Shown here: piece by piece, positions 42,901 to 57,900 of the stretch | How the letters are laid out: every line of letters starts with the position of its first letter | Position numbering within the stretch: the stretch's first letter is position 1 | Source: Owenia fusiformis | Lineage: Eukaryota > Annelida > Polychaeta > Sabellida > Oweniidae | Reading direction: 5' to 3' | Assembly (NCBI GenBank): GCA_903813345.2 | Contig: CAIIXF020000008.1 | Location: 39,000,867-39,064,866 of the forward strand | DNA: 64,000 bases | Program-made: the position numbers and the translations under genes | Notes under the pieces: model-generated | What the model was told of the DNA's origin: nothing | Seen by the model: only the letters and a program-made list of their open reading frames with translations | Database searches by the model: none

Positions 42901-45900
42901 AAGTAGTTGCTAACATGCTCATACCAAAACATATCATCAAACAATTGAACATAATTACAAGTGTACATGTATGTGCACTTGTAAGAGATACAAGGTGGTA
43001 ACATTTCTTCATATTAACGATGTGCTTCAAACACATAGCTGCTTGATTTCTGGTGACAATCACTTTTCACTATTTGTAATAATCTTGAAAAAACAAATTG
43101 CCAATTGGGCAATAGACTGAATGCCAAGATGTTAAATTGGGCACTTTTCACTGTTGGCAATGAACTTGGAAAAATAAAATGTCTATTGGGCAATGTCCTG
43201 AATGTCAATATGCTAGTTAAATTGGGCAATCACTTTTCACTCTTGGACTCGGAACAACAAGTTGCCTATTGGGCAATAGCTTGAATGCCAAAAATGCTTA
43301 ATTGGGTAATCTACCATGTTTGTATTTCAGTGGTTCCTGGACCATATGGCATCCGATGATTGGTGGCCAGTTCAGATCCTCATCAAATGTCCTAACCTAG
43401 TTGTCAGACAGGTAATATATTCATACCCTCAACTCTTTTAAATGTTTAGAACCATATTTTCAGATGCAGTCTTCAAATATGATATCACTTTGACTGAATT
43501 TGAATATTTAATGATGAAATGATTATTCTAATTTTGCTATAAAATGACATATAATTAATTGATCTGTTAACGAGTTATTTAACAAAAAAGGCTGAACACC
43601 ATAACCTCTATCTCAGTCTCCTTGCATACATTGCCATACATTATATCACACTTGGCCATGTTATTCTGTGTGTTTTAGATGTTCCAGAGGTTGCTTATCC
43701 ATGTGATAACCCAACTAAGGGCTGAACACCATAACCTTTATCTCAGTCTCCTTGCATATATTGCCATACATTATAACACACTTGGCCATGTTATTCTGTT
43801 TGTTTTAGATGTTCCAGAGGTTGCTTATCCATGTGATAACCCAACTAAGGGCTGAACACCATAACCTTTATCTCAGTCTCTTTGCATATATTGCCATACA
43901 TTATAACACACTCGGCCATGTTATACTGTGTGTTTTAGATGTTCCAGAGGTTGCTTATCCATGTAATAACCCAGCTAAGGGCTGAACACCATAACCTCTA
44001 TCTCAGTCTCCTTGCATATATTGCCATACATTATAACACACTTGGCCATGTTATTCTGTTTGTTTTAGATGTTCCAGAGGTTGCTTATCCATGTAATAAC
44101 CCAACTAAGGGCTGAACACCATAACCTCTATCTCAGTCTCCATGCAATGGAAAGTGATGGGGAGGAGTGTGAGCTTGCAGAGTTGGGCTCTCAGTCATGC
44201 GTCACACGATTCATCAAGAAAATGCTTACTATTGTAAGTGTATAAGATAAGACACTCTATTTATAAAAATGAGAGAATTAGAGAAAATGATCCTAGTATA
44301 ACTTAGAGGTAACATAGTAATTTTCTATCAGTGGGAGTACCTTGTTGATTGACTCAAATGTACTTTGTTTTAATGTCTCCGCCAAGAGGTAATGATATAT
44401 CGTAATTGCCACCATTTGTGACTAGCATACAGTGGCTACATCTATAGCAATTGTTACATTTTTGTAAACCTACTTGGTGTTGTCATGTATTGTTTTGTTT
44501 TAGATCGAGAATGTGAAGCCCAGTAGTAAACATCTCACAGAGTACTTCGCATTCATGCTAGACTTTGCCAAAATGGGAAGCAATGAATGTATCTTCCTCA
44601 TCCACATCAGTGCAATATCAACATTCATCAACTTCTACATGGGACATAAGCCAGCTGATTATAATGTAAATCTTAGTTTATATTATGAAATAAGATGAAA
44701 ATAATTATTATTAATACTTATTACTGGCCAGTGTGGTCACCATATTTTTATTGAAAGTATATTCTCACAGCATTACCCATTTTACTTATTATGAAGATCT
44801 TGTGTAGAATTTTCCAGAATTACTGAGTTTGTAACATTTCTGAGCATTATTATCTTAAGGACTAAGACAGTTATATTGATTTTTCATTGTGTGACAACAA
44901 TGTCCAAAGTTTACAACCTGGCCTTACACTTCAATGTTGTTTATCTGACATATACTTATTTCCTAACATTTCTTTCCATAAGCATGCAGAGGCAACATCC
45001 GAAGATGACGAAGATGAGGATGATGATGTCATTCCACTCTCTGATGAAAAATACCGTCCCCAAGCTCTTGAGAAAATGATCACTTTGATCGCAATGTTAG
45101 TCGAGAATGCAAGGGGGGAAGATAACAAACTGGAACTGCCAGAAGATGATCTCCAAGCTCTTATAGATAGAAACTACACCCAAATTAACTACCCGAATAT
45201 GACGGATAAGGAATTCTTCAATTCTCTCGGAAATACCATGAAATTGGTGAGTAATTAAGTTTTTCTCCATAATTTGAAGTAAAATATAGAAAAACCTTGA
45301 TGCACTTAATCATCACATTGCATGTTTATTATCTTAAAGATTACTTTAAACTATATTATAAAATGAGTAATTCTAAACATTTGATTGGTTAACACTTTAT
45401 ATGTGATAGAGAGACACCACAAATTTGTTTATGTTTGATCCATGACATGTATATTTCAGGAGTTTCCATTCCTGTTCAGTCAAATCAGAGACTGTATCAA
45501 TGTGAGGCAGACGTGTAATCTAATATTTAGTCTATCCAGGTGGAATGACAGATTGGCATATGCTGTGAGTACATATTATTATCAGAATTTGTATATCAAA
45601 TCATCATGTCTGTATGCATAATGAAAAAGTAATTAACCTGTGAAGTGGACTTATATACTTTTTGCCATGCATGTTGCACCAGCCTGTTTATCAATGACAT
45701 ATTTACATACCTCCTAGATTCAAAAACAATCTGCCCCCAAAAAGATTTGTAAATGATTGTTTTCCCCACATACCTTAATATAATTGTACTGCTTCTCTTA
45801 CTGAAATACCATGATTTATGATTATAGATTGTCAATATGATGTTCAACTCCATCACAAAGCTGAACTCAGACCAAGCCCAGCCATTCTTTAAACTTCTCT

Positions 45901-48900
45901 CCTGCTTAGTGGAATTTGTCGGTGGTCCCCCAGGCATGCCCCCATTCACGCAGTTCATACTGAGAAAATTCTGGGAAGTAAGTATGTTAAGTATTTGATG
46001 AGGTAATCAAGAGCTGCATCAATTAGTTGTGTTAACCAACCTCTCTTCCAAACCCATATGCAATTTTCCCTTTTAGGCGATTGTATTGAGAATGGCTTAC
46101 ATAAATGATCACTTTAGATTAATCTCATAATGATGTGAGCAACTAGGTGATGACAATTTGTCATGTTAATGTCTTGTGTAATTTTATGTAATAAATTTTA
46201 TAAGGTATGTTGTCTATGTCTGTCTGTTGGCAAACAAAACCTAGTATTTAAATTTTAATCGGACATTCATAAATCGACAGGGGGCTCTGTTAGTTAGTGT
46301 CAGATGGATATTAACAAATGCATGTACTTAGTCTCAACTTTTACTATGTTGGTTTCAGTTAACTGAATTCTGCCCCCAGCAGTGTCTAGAATGGCTGAGT
46401 AACCAAGTGACCAGGAACAAGTTAGTCCACAATTGGGTCCTGAAGCACATGAATGTCTGGGTGGAGCAGTACCTCATGGCAAACTCTAATATAAGAGTCA
46501 GAAATGGTAAGTGCCCCTTGCATGAATGTCTGGGTGGAGCAGTACCTCATGGCAAACTCTAATATAAGAGTCAGAAATGGTAAGTGCCCCTTGCATGAAT
46601 GTCTGGGTGGAACAGCACCTCATGGCAAACTCTAATATAAGAGTCAGAAATGGTAAGTGCCTCTTGCATGAATGTCTGGGTGGAACAGTACCTCATGGCA
46701 AACTGTAATATAAGAGTCAGAAATGGTAAGTGCCCCTTGCATGAATGTCTGGATGGAACAGTACCTCATGGCAAACTCTAATATAAGAGTCAGAAATGGT
46801 AAGTGCCCATTGCATGAATGTCTGGGTGGAACAGTACCTCATGGCAAACTCTAATATAAGAGTCCGAAATGGTAAGTGCCCCTTGCATGAATGTCTGGGT
46901 GGAGCAGTACCTCATGGCAAACTCTAATATAAGAGTCAGAAATGGTAAGTGCCTCTTGCATGAATGTCTGGGTGGAGCTGTACCTCATGGCAAACTGTAA
47001 TATAAGAGTCAGAAATGGTAAGTGCCCCTTGCATGAATGTCTGGATGGAACAGTACCTCATGGCAAACTCTAATATAAGAGTCAGAAATGGTAAGTGCCC
47101 ATTGCATGAATGTCTGGGTGGAGCAGTACCTCATGGCAAACTCTAATATAAGAGTCAGAAATGGTAAGTGCCTCTTGCATGAATGTCTGGGTGGAGCTGT
47201 ACCTCATGGCAAACTCTAATATAAGAGTCAGAAATGGTAAGTGCCCCTTGCATGAATGTCTGGGTGGAACAGTACCTCATGGCAAACTCTAATATAAGAG
47301 TCAGAAATGGTAAGTGCCTCTTGCATGAATGTCTGGGTGGAACAGTACCTCATGGCAAACTCTAATATAAGAGTCAGAAATGGTAAATGCCCCTTGCATG
47401 AATGTCTGGGTGGAACAGTACCTCATGGCAAACTCTAATATAAGAGTCAGAAATGGTAAGTGCCTCTTGCATGAATGTCTGGGTGGAGCAGTACCTCATG
47501 GCAAACTCTAATATAAGAGTCAGAAATGGTAAGTGCCTCTTGCATGAATGTCTGGGTGGAACAGTACCTCATGGCAAACTCTAATATAAGAGTCAGAAAT
47601 GGTAAGTGCCTCTTGCATGAATGTCTGGGTGGAGCAGTACCTCATGGCAAACTCTAATATAAGAGTCAGAAATGGTAAGTGCCCCTTGCATGAATGTCTG
47701 GGTGGAACAGTACCTCATGGCAAACTCTAATATAAGAGTCAGAAATGGTAAGTGCCCCTTGCATGAATGTCTGGGTGGAGCAGTACCTCATGGCAAACTC
47801 TAATATAAGAGTCAGAAATGGTAAGTGCCCCTTGCATGAATGTCTGGGTGGAACAGTACCTCATGGCAAACTCTAATATAAGAGTCAGAAATGGTAAGTG
47901 CCCCTTGCATGAATGTCTGGATGGAGCAGTACCTCATGGCAAACTCTAATATAAGATTCAGAAATGGTAAGTGCCCCTTGCATGAATGTCTGGGTGGAAC
48001 AGTACCTCATGGCAAACTCTAATATAAGAGTCAGAAATGGTAAGTGCCCCTTGCATGAATGTCTGGGTGGAGCTGTACCTCATGGCAAACTCTAATATAA
48101 GAGTCAGAAATGGTAAGTGCCCCTTGCATGAATGTCTGGGTGGAACAGCACCTCATGGCAAACTCTAATATAAGAGTCAGAAATGGTAAGTGCCTCTTGC
48201 ATGAATGTCTGGGTGGAACAGTACCTCATGGCAAACTGTAATATAAGAGTCAGAAATGGTAAGTGCCCCTTGCATGAATGTCTGGATGGAACAGTACCTC
48301 ATGGCAAACTCTAATATAAGAGTCAGAAATGGTAAGTGCCCATTGCATGAATGTCTGGGTGGAACAGTACCTCATGGCAAACTCTAATATAAGAGTCAGA
48401 AATGGTAAGTGCCCCTTGCATGAATGTCTGGATGGAGCAGTACCTCATGGCAAACTGTAATATAAGAATCAGAAATGGTAAAGAATGACATAAAATACAT
48501 TCAATTAAAGGAGTGTTGGGAAAAAAAGGAATGGGGCCGGGCAAAAAATCAGCTCAAAACAGTTGTTAAAAATTATTTGAATAACGAGTCTTGCTGTTTA
48601 TATATAGTGTCAAATAACTACTTTCTCCCCACTGTTTAAGAAATTCATATATTTCTTCATTGTAATATATATTATGGATATTATTTGTAGCTGCTAGCCG
48701 CTTATTGTTGCACATTAGCCTTTCATAATGATGAGATACATATTTACACAATGGAATTTGAATTTGTAGCTGCTGGCCACTTATTGGTGTCCCTTGTGCC
48801 TTGCAATCACTTCAGACAGGTCTACAGATCAACCAGGAGTCTCCCTAGTCCACACAAAGACATGCATGTAAGTGCAAATCATGTTTCAATTATGGTTCTA

Positions 48901-51900
48901 TAAATATTTGAATGATTTACAAAAAATTTGAATCCATCACATGTTTTGTCCAGTATGAGCAATGAGTTTTAAAGGATTTTCCGGCAAAATTTGTCTGTTG
49001 CTAATATACATGTACCCCTTTTATCTGTATGATTTGATTGAATTCTAATTATTAAACTCTGGCTATTTCAACTCTGCTCTTAAATATACATTTTGAACAT
49101 TTCAGATGTCACCAGAAGCATTAATCATACTGCACGAGATCTATAAACATCTCCTCAACCTGCTGCCAAATGCCAAACTCTATGTGGACACCGCCTGCCA
49201 TGGAACAATGAAACTGATGCCTTACTTCTTGCTTATGATGTACTGCTTAGTGAGCAAAACAGAGAAACTCATGGTAAAGTGGCTTACCACTTAATTGTGA
49301 GCAATACAATGAAAGGCCAGAAATATTCTATGAAAGTACAGAAATATGAAATGAAAGGCCAGAAATATAAAAAGAAATAAAATGAAAGGCCAGAAATATA
49401 AAATGAAAATCCAGAAATATAACACGAGAGGCCAGAAATATAAAATGAAAGTCCAGAAATATAACATGAGAGACCAGAAATATAAAATGAAAGGCTAGAA
49501 GTAAATATGAAATGAAAGAGCACAAGTGAAAGGCTAGCTGTATAAATTTAATGAAAGCTGCAATATAAAATGAAAGGTTTGCAATAAAAAGGCCATAAAT
49601 ACTGACCAGTACATAAATTGACTTATGAGAGAGACCTTTTGAGATAGTTCACACACATAAATGTTGATTTTTTTAAAAATAGTGCCTCACTATTTTAATT
49701 GAAACAAGGTCTTCTTGTTTTATCTCCCAAGTTCTGTATTTTTTATGTCTTACAAAAGTCATGTTTGTAGAACAGTGTTTTACAATCTGTTTTGAATTTT
49801 TTCTTTTCAGTTTTCGTGCCATTTTCAAGATCTGTGGACATTATTCCAACCCAAGCTGTCAGAGCCACCTATCTCCACCCACCAGAACAAACAAGCCCTC
49901 CTGTTGTTTTGGTATCAGGTCTGTGTTGACTGCCCAGAAAATGTGAAGCTGATTGTCACAAATGCTCATGTCACAAAGAACATTGCCTTTAACTACATCC
50001 TGTAAGTAGAACATGCGGTGAACTCCCTCCCAAAGATTCTTGTCAACAGTGTGCAAGTTGGCCTATTTGAGGCATAATAAACCAATATTCATAGTTGTGT
50101 TAACAGATTTGCATGAATTTTAACATGATGCAGCTATGCTCTCATGCAGTTAAGATCACTGCTATTTTTGTAACTTGTAATCATACTGCAGATTTGCACC
50201 CAAAGATTGTCTGCATGTGGATTTTATCAAATAACCAATCCAGTCATTTTGATGTGTAGTAGTGAGCAGACCATGGTCTCCGATTATGTAAAAAAATGTA
50301 CCCAACATATCTGTGTCTGTTAATTAGTGGCACCCATTCAAAGCAGTAGATGATTTTATGAATCAATTTGATTATTTGTAGAGCGGACCATGAAGACCAA
50401 GATGTTGTTATGTTCAACAGATGTATGCTCCCAGCCTATTATGGTATTCTGCGTATGTGTTGCGCCCAGTCTAGGACATTTACACGGCAGCTTTCTCAGC
50501 ATCAGAACATTCAATGGGCTTTCAAGAACATCTTACCATACTCAATGAATTACACTGCTGTAAGTTAAATTTAGTTTTTTTCTTACACCTTTTTGACTCA
50601 CTTGGAGCCTATGGAATCATCTACTCGTCCATCTGTATATCTCTCTTCTTTTGTTATTTTGTTTTTATAAACATGCGCATCAAACATACATTGTACATTG
50701 GAGATTCATAGCTAAGTGCACCTGTGGTAATTCATGAATTGTTCCTCTTGGGAGGAGTTCCACTAACAGAGGTTCATTTAACCATGGGCATTCAATAGAT
50801 TTGGGCATTCTATTGTAAGCCCATGATTTAACAATAAGTCATAGGTTGCGGGACTTATGGAGGTGTATACACTTACAGAGGTGTTCCACTTTACAGGTTT
50901 TACTGTATACTATCACATGTTTCCTTTAATATATTCCAGGCTGTGGATGAACTGTTTAAGATTATGCGTATTATGGTCACCAAACACCAAGATGCCTCAG
51001 ATGAGGAGCTACGAAGTATTGCAGCATTTCGTAGCAACACAATTCGACTGTTTATGCAGAATATTGACTCAAGAGCTTGGCAGACAATCATACAGTAAGA
51101 TTTTAGATATTTTCTTTCCAAAACTTAGTTTTGGATTATTTTTTTCATAAACTTTGTGTACATTTATACTAACTGCCATTCATTGATTTTTTTGTTTAAT
51201 TCAGCAATTTACTGTACCATTTTGAATTAGCATTAAAGCAAACTATTCTTGTCTTATATAACACTCATATGCTATGATTATATTTACAGGGCATTGAAGA
51301 TTGTAGTTGAGAGTCTTGAGGACAGACTTCTAGTAATCTATCATGTGCTATGATTATATTTACAGGGCATTGAAGATTGTAGTCGAGAGTCTTGAGGACA
51401 GACTTCTAGTAATCTATCATGTGCTATGATTATATTTGCAGGGCATTGAAGATTGTAGTCGAGAGTCTTGAGGACAGACTTCTAGTAATCTATCATGTGC
51501 TATGATTATATTTACAGGGCAATGAAGATTGTAGTCGAGAGTCTTGAGGACAGACTTCTAGTAATCTATCATGTGCTATGATTATATTTACAGGGCATTG
51601 AAGATTGTAGTCGAGAGTCTTGAGGACAGACTTCTAGTAATCTATCATGTGCTATGATTATATTTACAGGGCAATGAAGATTGTAGTCGAGAGTCTTGAG
51701 GACAGACTTCTAGTAATCTATCATGTGCTATGATTATATTTGCAGGGCATTGAAGATTGTAGTCGAGAGTCTTGAGGACAGACTTCTAGTAATCTATCAT
51801 GTGCTATGATTATATTTACAGGGCAATGAAGATTGTAGTCGAGAGTCTTGAGGACAGACTTCTAGTAATCTATCATGTGCTATGATTATATTTACAGGGC

Positions 51901-54900
51901 ATTGAAGATTGTAGTCGAGAGTCTTGAGGACAGACTTCTAGTAATCTATCATGTGCTATGATTATATTTACAGGGCATTGAAGATTGTAGTCGAGAGTCT
52001 TGAGGACAGACTTCTAGTAATCTATCATGTGCTATGATTATATTTGTAGGGCATTGAAGATTGTAGTTGAGAGTCTTGAGGACAGACTTCTAGTAATCTA
52101 TCATGTGCTATGATTATATTTGCAGGGCATTGAAGATTGTAGTCGAGAGTCTTGAGGACAGACTTCTAGTAATCTATCATGTGCTATGATTATATTTACA
52201 GGGCATTGAAGATTGTAGTCGAGAGTCTTGAGGACAGACTTCTAGTAATCTATCATGTGCTATGATTATATTTGCAGGGCATTGAAGATTGTAGTTGAGA
52301 GTCTTGAGGACAGACTTCTAGTAATCTATCATGTGCTATGATTATATTTGCAGGGCATTGAAGATTGTAGTTGAGAGTCTTGAGGACAGACTTCTAGTAA
52401 TATATCAGCAAGGATTCACTTTACTCTCTGATGTAAGTAAATATAATTCAAAAAAATAAAAATAAAATATGTATTATGACTTAAAGATAAAGTATTCAAA
52501 TTAGGCAGATGACTTTAGACGCCTATCTCAACTAATGTTTATGTTTATTCTTATAATGATCTTCCAGTAATGATTTACAAATGCTTTTGGCTTTTAAACC
52601 TTGTTTCATTCTATAGTTCATTCTTATTTCAGTGTTTCCAAACCCTCCACAGTATGTACCATGAAGCTACAGCCTGCCATGTAATCCAAGAGATACTAGA
52701 CTTGTTACATATCATCATACCTATACTTAAAGTCGGCAAACTCTACCAGGAGAAAAAAAGTAAGTATTTTAAAAATAAAAGTGTTAATCGTCACAGTCCG
52801 TGTAAAAGTTTATGTTATTCTTGCTATGTTTTGCACTGAACATACTTAGCTATAAAAAGGTTCTGTCGCAGTAACCATGAGGTCGTGAGTTCAAGACGCA
52901 TTTACTCCATTTATTGTTTCATCGTTTTTATTATTTATAGTGGCTGATGTGAGAACCTGCCTGGTGGGCTGGAAGGGGAGGATGGATTTTGTGCGTCGCC
53001 TGCTCACTCTACTCAACACCTACACTCCACCTGAAATCCGCATAGCAACATCAGGTAGTTAACCCTTATCATACTTGATCACATACTCTCCACCTGAAAT
53101 CCACATAGCGACATCAGGTAGTTACCCTTATCATACTTGATCACATACACTCCACCTGAAATCCGCATAGCGGCATCAGGTAGTTAACCCTTATCATACT
53201 TGATCACATACACTCCACCTGAAATCCGCATAGCAACATCAGGTAGTTAACCCTTATCATACTTGATCACATACACTCCACCTGAAATCCGCATAGCAAC
53301 ATCAGGTAGTTAACCCTTATAATACTTGATCACATACACTCCACCTGAAATCCGCATAGCGACATCAGGTAGTTAACCCTTATCATACTTGATCACATAC
53401 ACTCCACCTGAAATCCGCATAGCGACATCAGGTAGTTAACCCTTATCATACTTGATCACATACACTCCACCTGAAATCCACATAGCGAAATCAGGTAGTT
53501 AACCCTTATCATACTTGATCACATACACTCCACCTGAAATCCACATAGCGACATCAGGTAGTTACCCTTATCATACTTGATCACATACACTCCACCTGAA
53601 ATCCGCATAGCGACATCAGGTAGTTAACCCTTATCATACTTGATCACATACACTCCACCTGAAATCCGCATAGCAACATCAGGTAGTTAACCCTTATCAT
53701 ACTTGATCACATACACTCCACCTGAAATCCGCATAGCAACATCAGGTAGTTAACCCTTATCATACTTGATCACATACACTCCACCTGAAATCCGCATAGC
53801 AACATCAGGTAGTTACCCTTATCATACTTGATCACATACACTCCACCTGAAATCCGCATAGCAACATCAGGTAGTTAACCCTTATAATACTTGATCACAT
53901 ACACTCCACCTGAAATCCACATAGCAACATCAGGTAGTTAACCCTTATCATACTTGATCACATACACTCCACCTGAAATCCGCATAGCAACATCAGGTAG
54001 TTAACCCTTATAATACTTGATCACATACACTCCACCTGAAATCCACATAGCGACATCAGGTAGTTACCCTTATCATACTTGATCACATACACTCCACCTG
54101 AAATCCACATAGCGAAATCAGGTAGTTAACCCTTATCATACTTGATCACATACACTCCACCTGAAATCCGCATAGCAACATCAGGTAGTTAACCCTTATC
54201 ATACTTGATCACATACACTCCACCTGAAATCCGCATAGCAACATCAGGTAGTTAACCCTTATCATACTTTATCACATACACTCCACCTGAAATCCGCATA
54301 GCAACATCAGGTAGTTAACCCTTATAATACTTGATCACATACACTCCACCTGAAATCCACATAGCAACATCAGGTAGTTAACCCTTATAATACTTGATCA
54401 CATACACTCCACCTGAAATCCGCATAGCAACATCAGGTAGTTAACCCTTATCATACTTGATCACATACACTCCACCTGAAATCCGCATAGCAACATCAGG
54501 TAGTTAACCCTTATCATACTTGATCACATACACTCCACCTGAAATCCGCATAGCAACATCAGGTAGTTAACCCTTATCATACTTGATCACATACACTCCA
54601 CCTGAAATCCGCATAGCAACATCAGGTAGTTAACCCTTATCATACTTGATCACATACACTCCACCTGAAATCCGCATAGCAACATCAGGTAGTTAACCCT
54701 TATCATACTTGATCACATACACTCCACCTGAAATCCGCATAGCGACATCAGGTAGTTAACCCTTATCATACTTGATCACATACACTCCACCTGAAATCCA
54801 CATAGCGACATCAGGTAGTTACCCTTATCATACTTGATCACATACACTCCACCTGAAATCCGCATAGCAACATCAGGTAGTTAACCCTTATCATACTTGA

Positions 54901-57900
54901 TCACATACACTCCACCTGAAATCCGCATAGCAACATCAGGTAGTTAATCCTTATCATACTTGATCATATTGTCACCAGGAGCAGAAGGGTTCATCAAACA
55001 TATGTTGTACTTTTCATCATATTTCTTGTGGGCCTTTGCAACAGACTAGGCAGTAGGTCCATCAATCTATCCATCCATTAGTCCGTCCATCTGTCCGTAA
55101 ATCATCGTTGTGATTTTTGGCCTTTTGTTAATGTGTGGTCATGGTCTCTATTTTAGTCTTCCTTTCCAATCCCTATATCTAGGTGTGTACATATGTATCT
55201 GTATAATATCTAATAGCTATTAACAGGAATATTGAAATTCCCCTCTTGAAACAGTATGTTTCTTTTGTTCTGAAATGATATGTATTTGTAGTGAAAAAAA
55301 TATGATGTAAAAATATTGCTTTGTGTAGCCATCTGTTTTTCATTTAAAAGCGCACTATACTTAATTTAGAACAAAAAGTAAAAAGAATAATCATTGAAAC
55401 ATGTTACTCAAACACTTGCTCAAATCTGACACAAAGTCTGATTTGCTTTAATATTGGACCAAGGAAAAAATAACTCCCATAGAAAAAGGCATATGAAGTT
55501 CAGAGATCATTAGACGTGCATGCACATGTTAAACAAAGAGCATGTTTTAAATTACTATTGATTTAAAAGATGGCGACACTTCTATAAAAATGAATGTATC
55601 ATGTAATACAAACAACTTCGCCATCTTTCAATGACATTGATAAAAACTTGATATATAAAGCTTGACAGATCAAAAATATTTTTTGACAATTTATTGTAAG
55701 CTTTGACGTGGTCCATTTGAGCTGTTGTTGGTGTCAAATGAAAGATAAGGTTCTTATCAATACATTGGACATATATATGAAATTTAAATGTATGTCTTTA
55801 TTTTGCCCAAAAATGTTGAAAATTCCCAAAATGGGCCTTTAATACCCAAGTTAAGATTACTTGAATGGGTGAGGGGGGACAAGAAAATTGGAAGAACATT
55901 TAGCCGAACCTTTGAATTAATAAAAATGTAAAACTGTCTCTATATAATTTTGATGACTGGGATTTTTTATAATGAATATGTAAAACAATTTATTTTATTT
56001 CAGATGTACTGAGGGAAATGATAATTATCTACCCTAACGACGCTCTCAACCATTTAGTGCCAATATTACTGAGCAGTCACATGACCTTCCAGGAACAGGG
56101 TATCTGTCGTAAGTGATTTGAATGTTTTGTCAATGAAGGCTTAATATGCCAGTTATTAAACTATAATGAAAGGCATTTGTGTACCAAAAGTGGCCACTAT
56201 TTGCATAAAGAAATGTTACCCTTTCCCTAATAATCAAAAAATGTTGATGTTGTTATTTTACTTCAATAGCTCCAATGGGTCCATATTTCCCAAAGAGAGG
56301 CCAGAAACCGATCAGTTCGAAGGCGTCCATACGTCCTCCCAGGCCACAGTTCCAAATGTTCCTGCATCACAACCAGCTAGAGTCAAATAAGGTAATGTTC
56401 AACTATTATACAGCAGCACAAAGCACTGCTTGTTACAAAAAATCCAATAAACCATCTTATGATCCAACGTTTCAATGGTCAAGTGATTCCTCAACCCTCC
56501 AGGAACAGTTATTTAAATTAACCACTTTCAGTATGGGCAACTGCTTACAGCATTTTATTCACCATATTGTCATTGTCTCCCCTATAGGGTGTTGATGAGC
56601 AGTATGACCAGGCTTTATGGGATTTCTACACCCAGTATGGGCAACTGCTTACTGCATATATTACCCATATTACCATTGTCTCCCTATAGGGTGTTGATGA
56701 GCAGTATGACCAGGCTTTATGGGATTTCTACACCCAGTATGGGCAACTGCTTACTGCATATATTACCCATATTACCATTGTCTCCCTATAGGGTGTTGAT
56801 GAGCAGTATGACCAGGCTTTGTGGGATTTCTACACTCCGTACTACCTGGTTGTGGACCTTCTAGTCAGAATGGCAGTCAATCAAAGAAACCTCAATGATG
56901 ATGTCATCAATCTTAGTAAGTTACCATAGCAACCGCATCTTTTGACCTATTTGAGAACAACTACTTATTTTTTGTTTCTTAATGCATGGATATTTTTTGC
57001 ATATTCTGTGAAAGTCTTGAGAAACATTGAAAACAAGAAAATAAGACTATTTTTGCATAAATGACCTGTACATCATTTCTAGCAAAATTACCAACTAGCA
57101 AAGTGAAAGATAATGTTTAATTGTCAGTGTTGCATTAATTTAACTGTAACTGGTAGAATCTGTCTAATCTGGATGTCATTGGGACTAGACAAAAGTGTTT
57201 GGATTAGCAGGTTTCACATTTAATGTTTTTTTCATTTGTGCATCAATGGGAAAACTATTACTGAGAAAAAGTTTTCGCATCAAAAGGTATTTGGATATAT
57301 GTTTTTACTGTATTTGTCTTACATATGTTTAATGTTATTTCAGGTGCAATGGTAGCATATGAAGGTGTTCCTCTACATGTGCCATACTTTGGTAAACTAT
57401 GGTATGAGATCTACCATGTACTGTATTTATCTCACATATGTTTAATGTTATTTCAGGTGCAATGGTAGCATATGAAGGGGTTCCTCTACATGTGCCATAC
57501 TTTGGTAAACTATGGTATGAGATCTACCATGTACTGTATTTATCTCACATATGTTTAATGTTATTTCAGGTGCAATGGTAGCATATGAAGGGGTTCCTCT
57601 ACATGTGCCATACTTTGGTAAACTATGGTATGAGATCTACCATGTACTGTATTTATCTCACATATGTTTAATGTTATTTCAGGTGCAATGGTAGCATATG
57701 AAGGGGTTCCTCTACATGTGCCATACTTTGGTAAACTATGGTATGAGATCTACCATGTACTGTATTTGTCTTACATATGTTTAATGTTATTTCAGGTGCA
57801 ATGGTAGCATATGAAGGTGTTCCTCTACATGTGCCATACTTTGGTAAACTATGGTATGAGATCTACCATGTACTGTATTTATCTCACATATGTTTAATGT

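Noticed and set aside
44887-44982. Extension of exon 43 upstream to 44887
   Set aside because: The frame is open but the residues (CDNNVQSLQPGL onward) have no USP34 likeness, whereas conservation begins at the acidic run after 44983.
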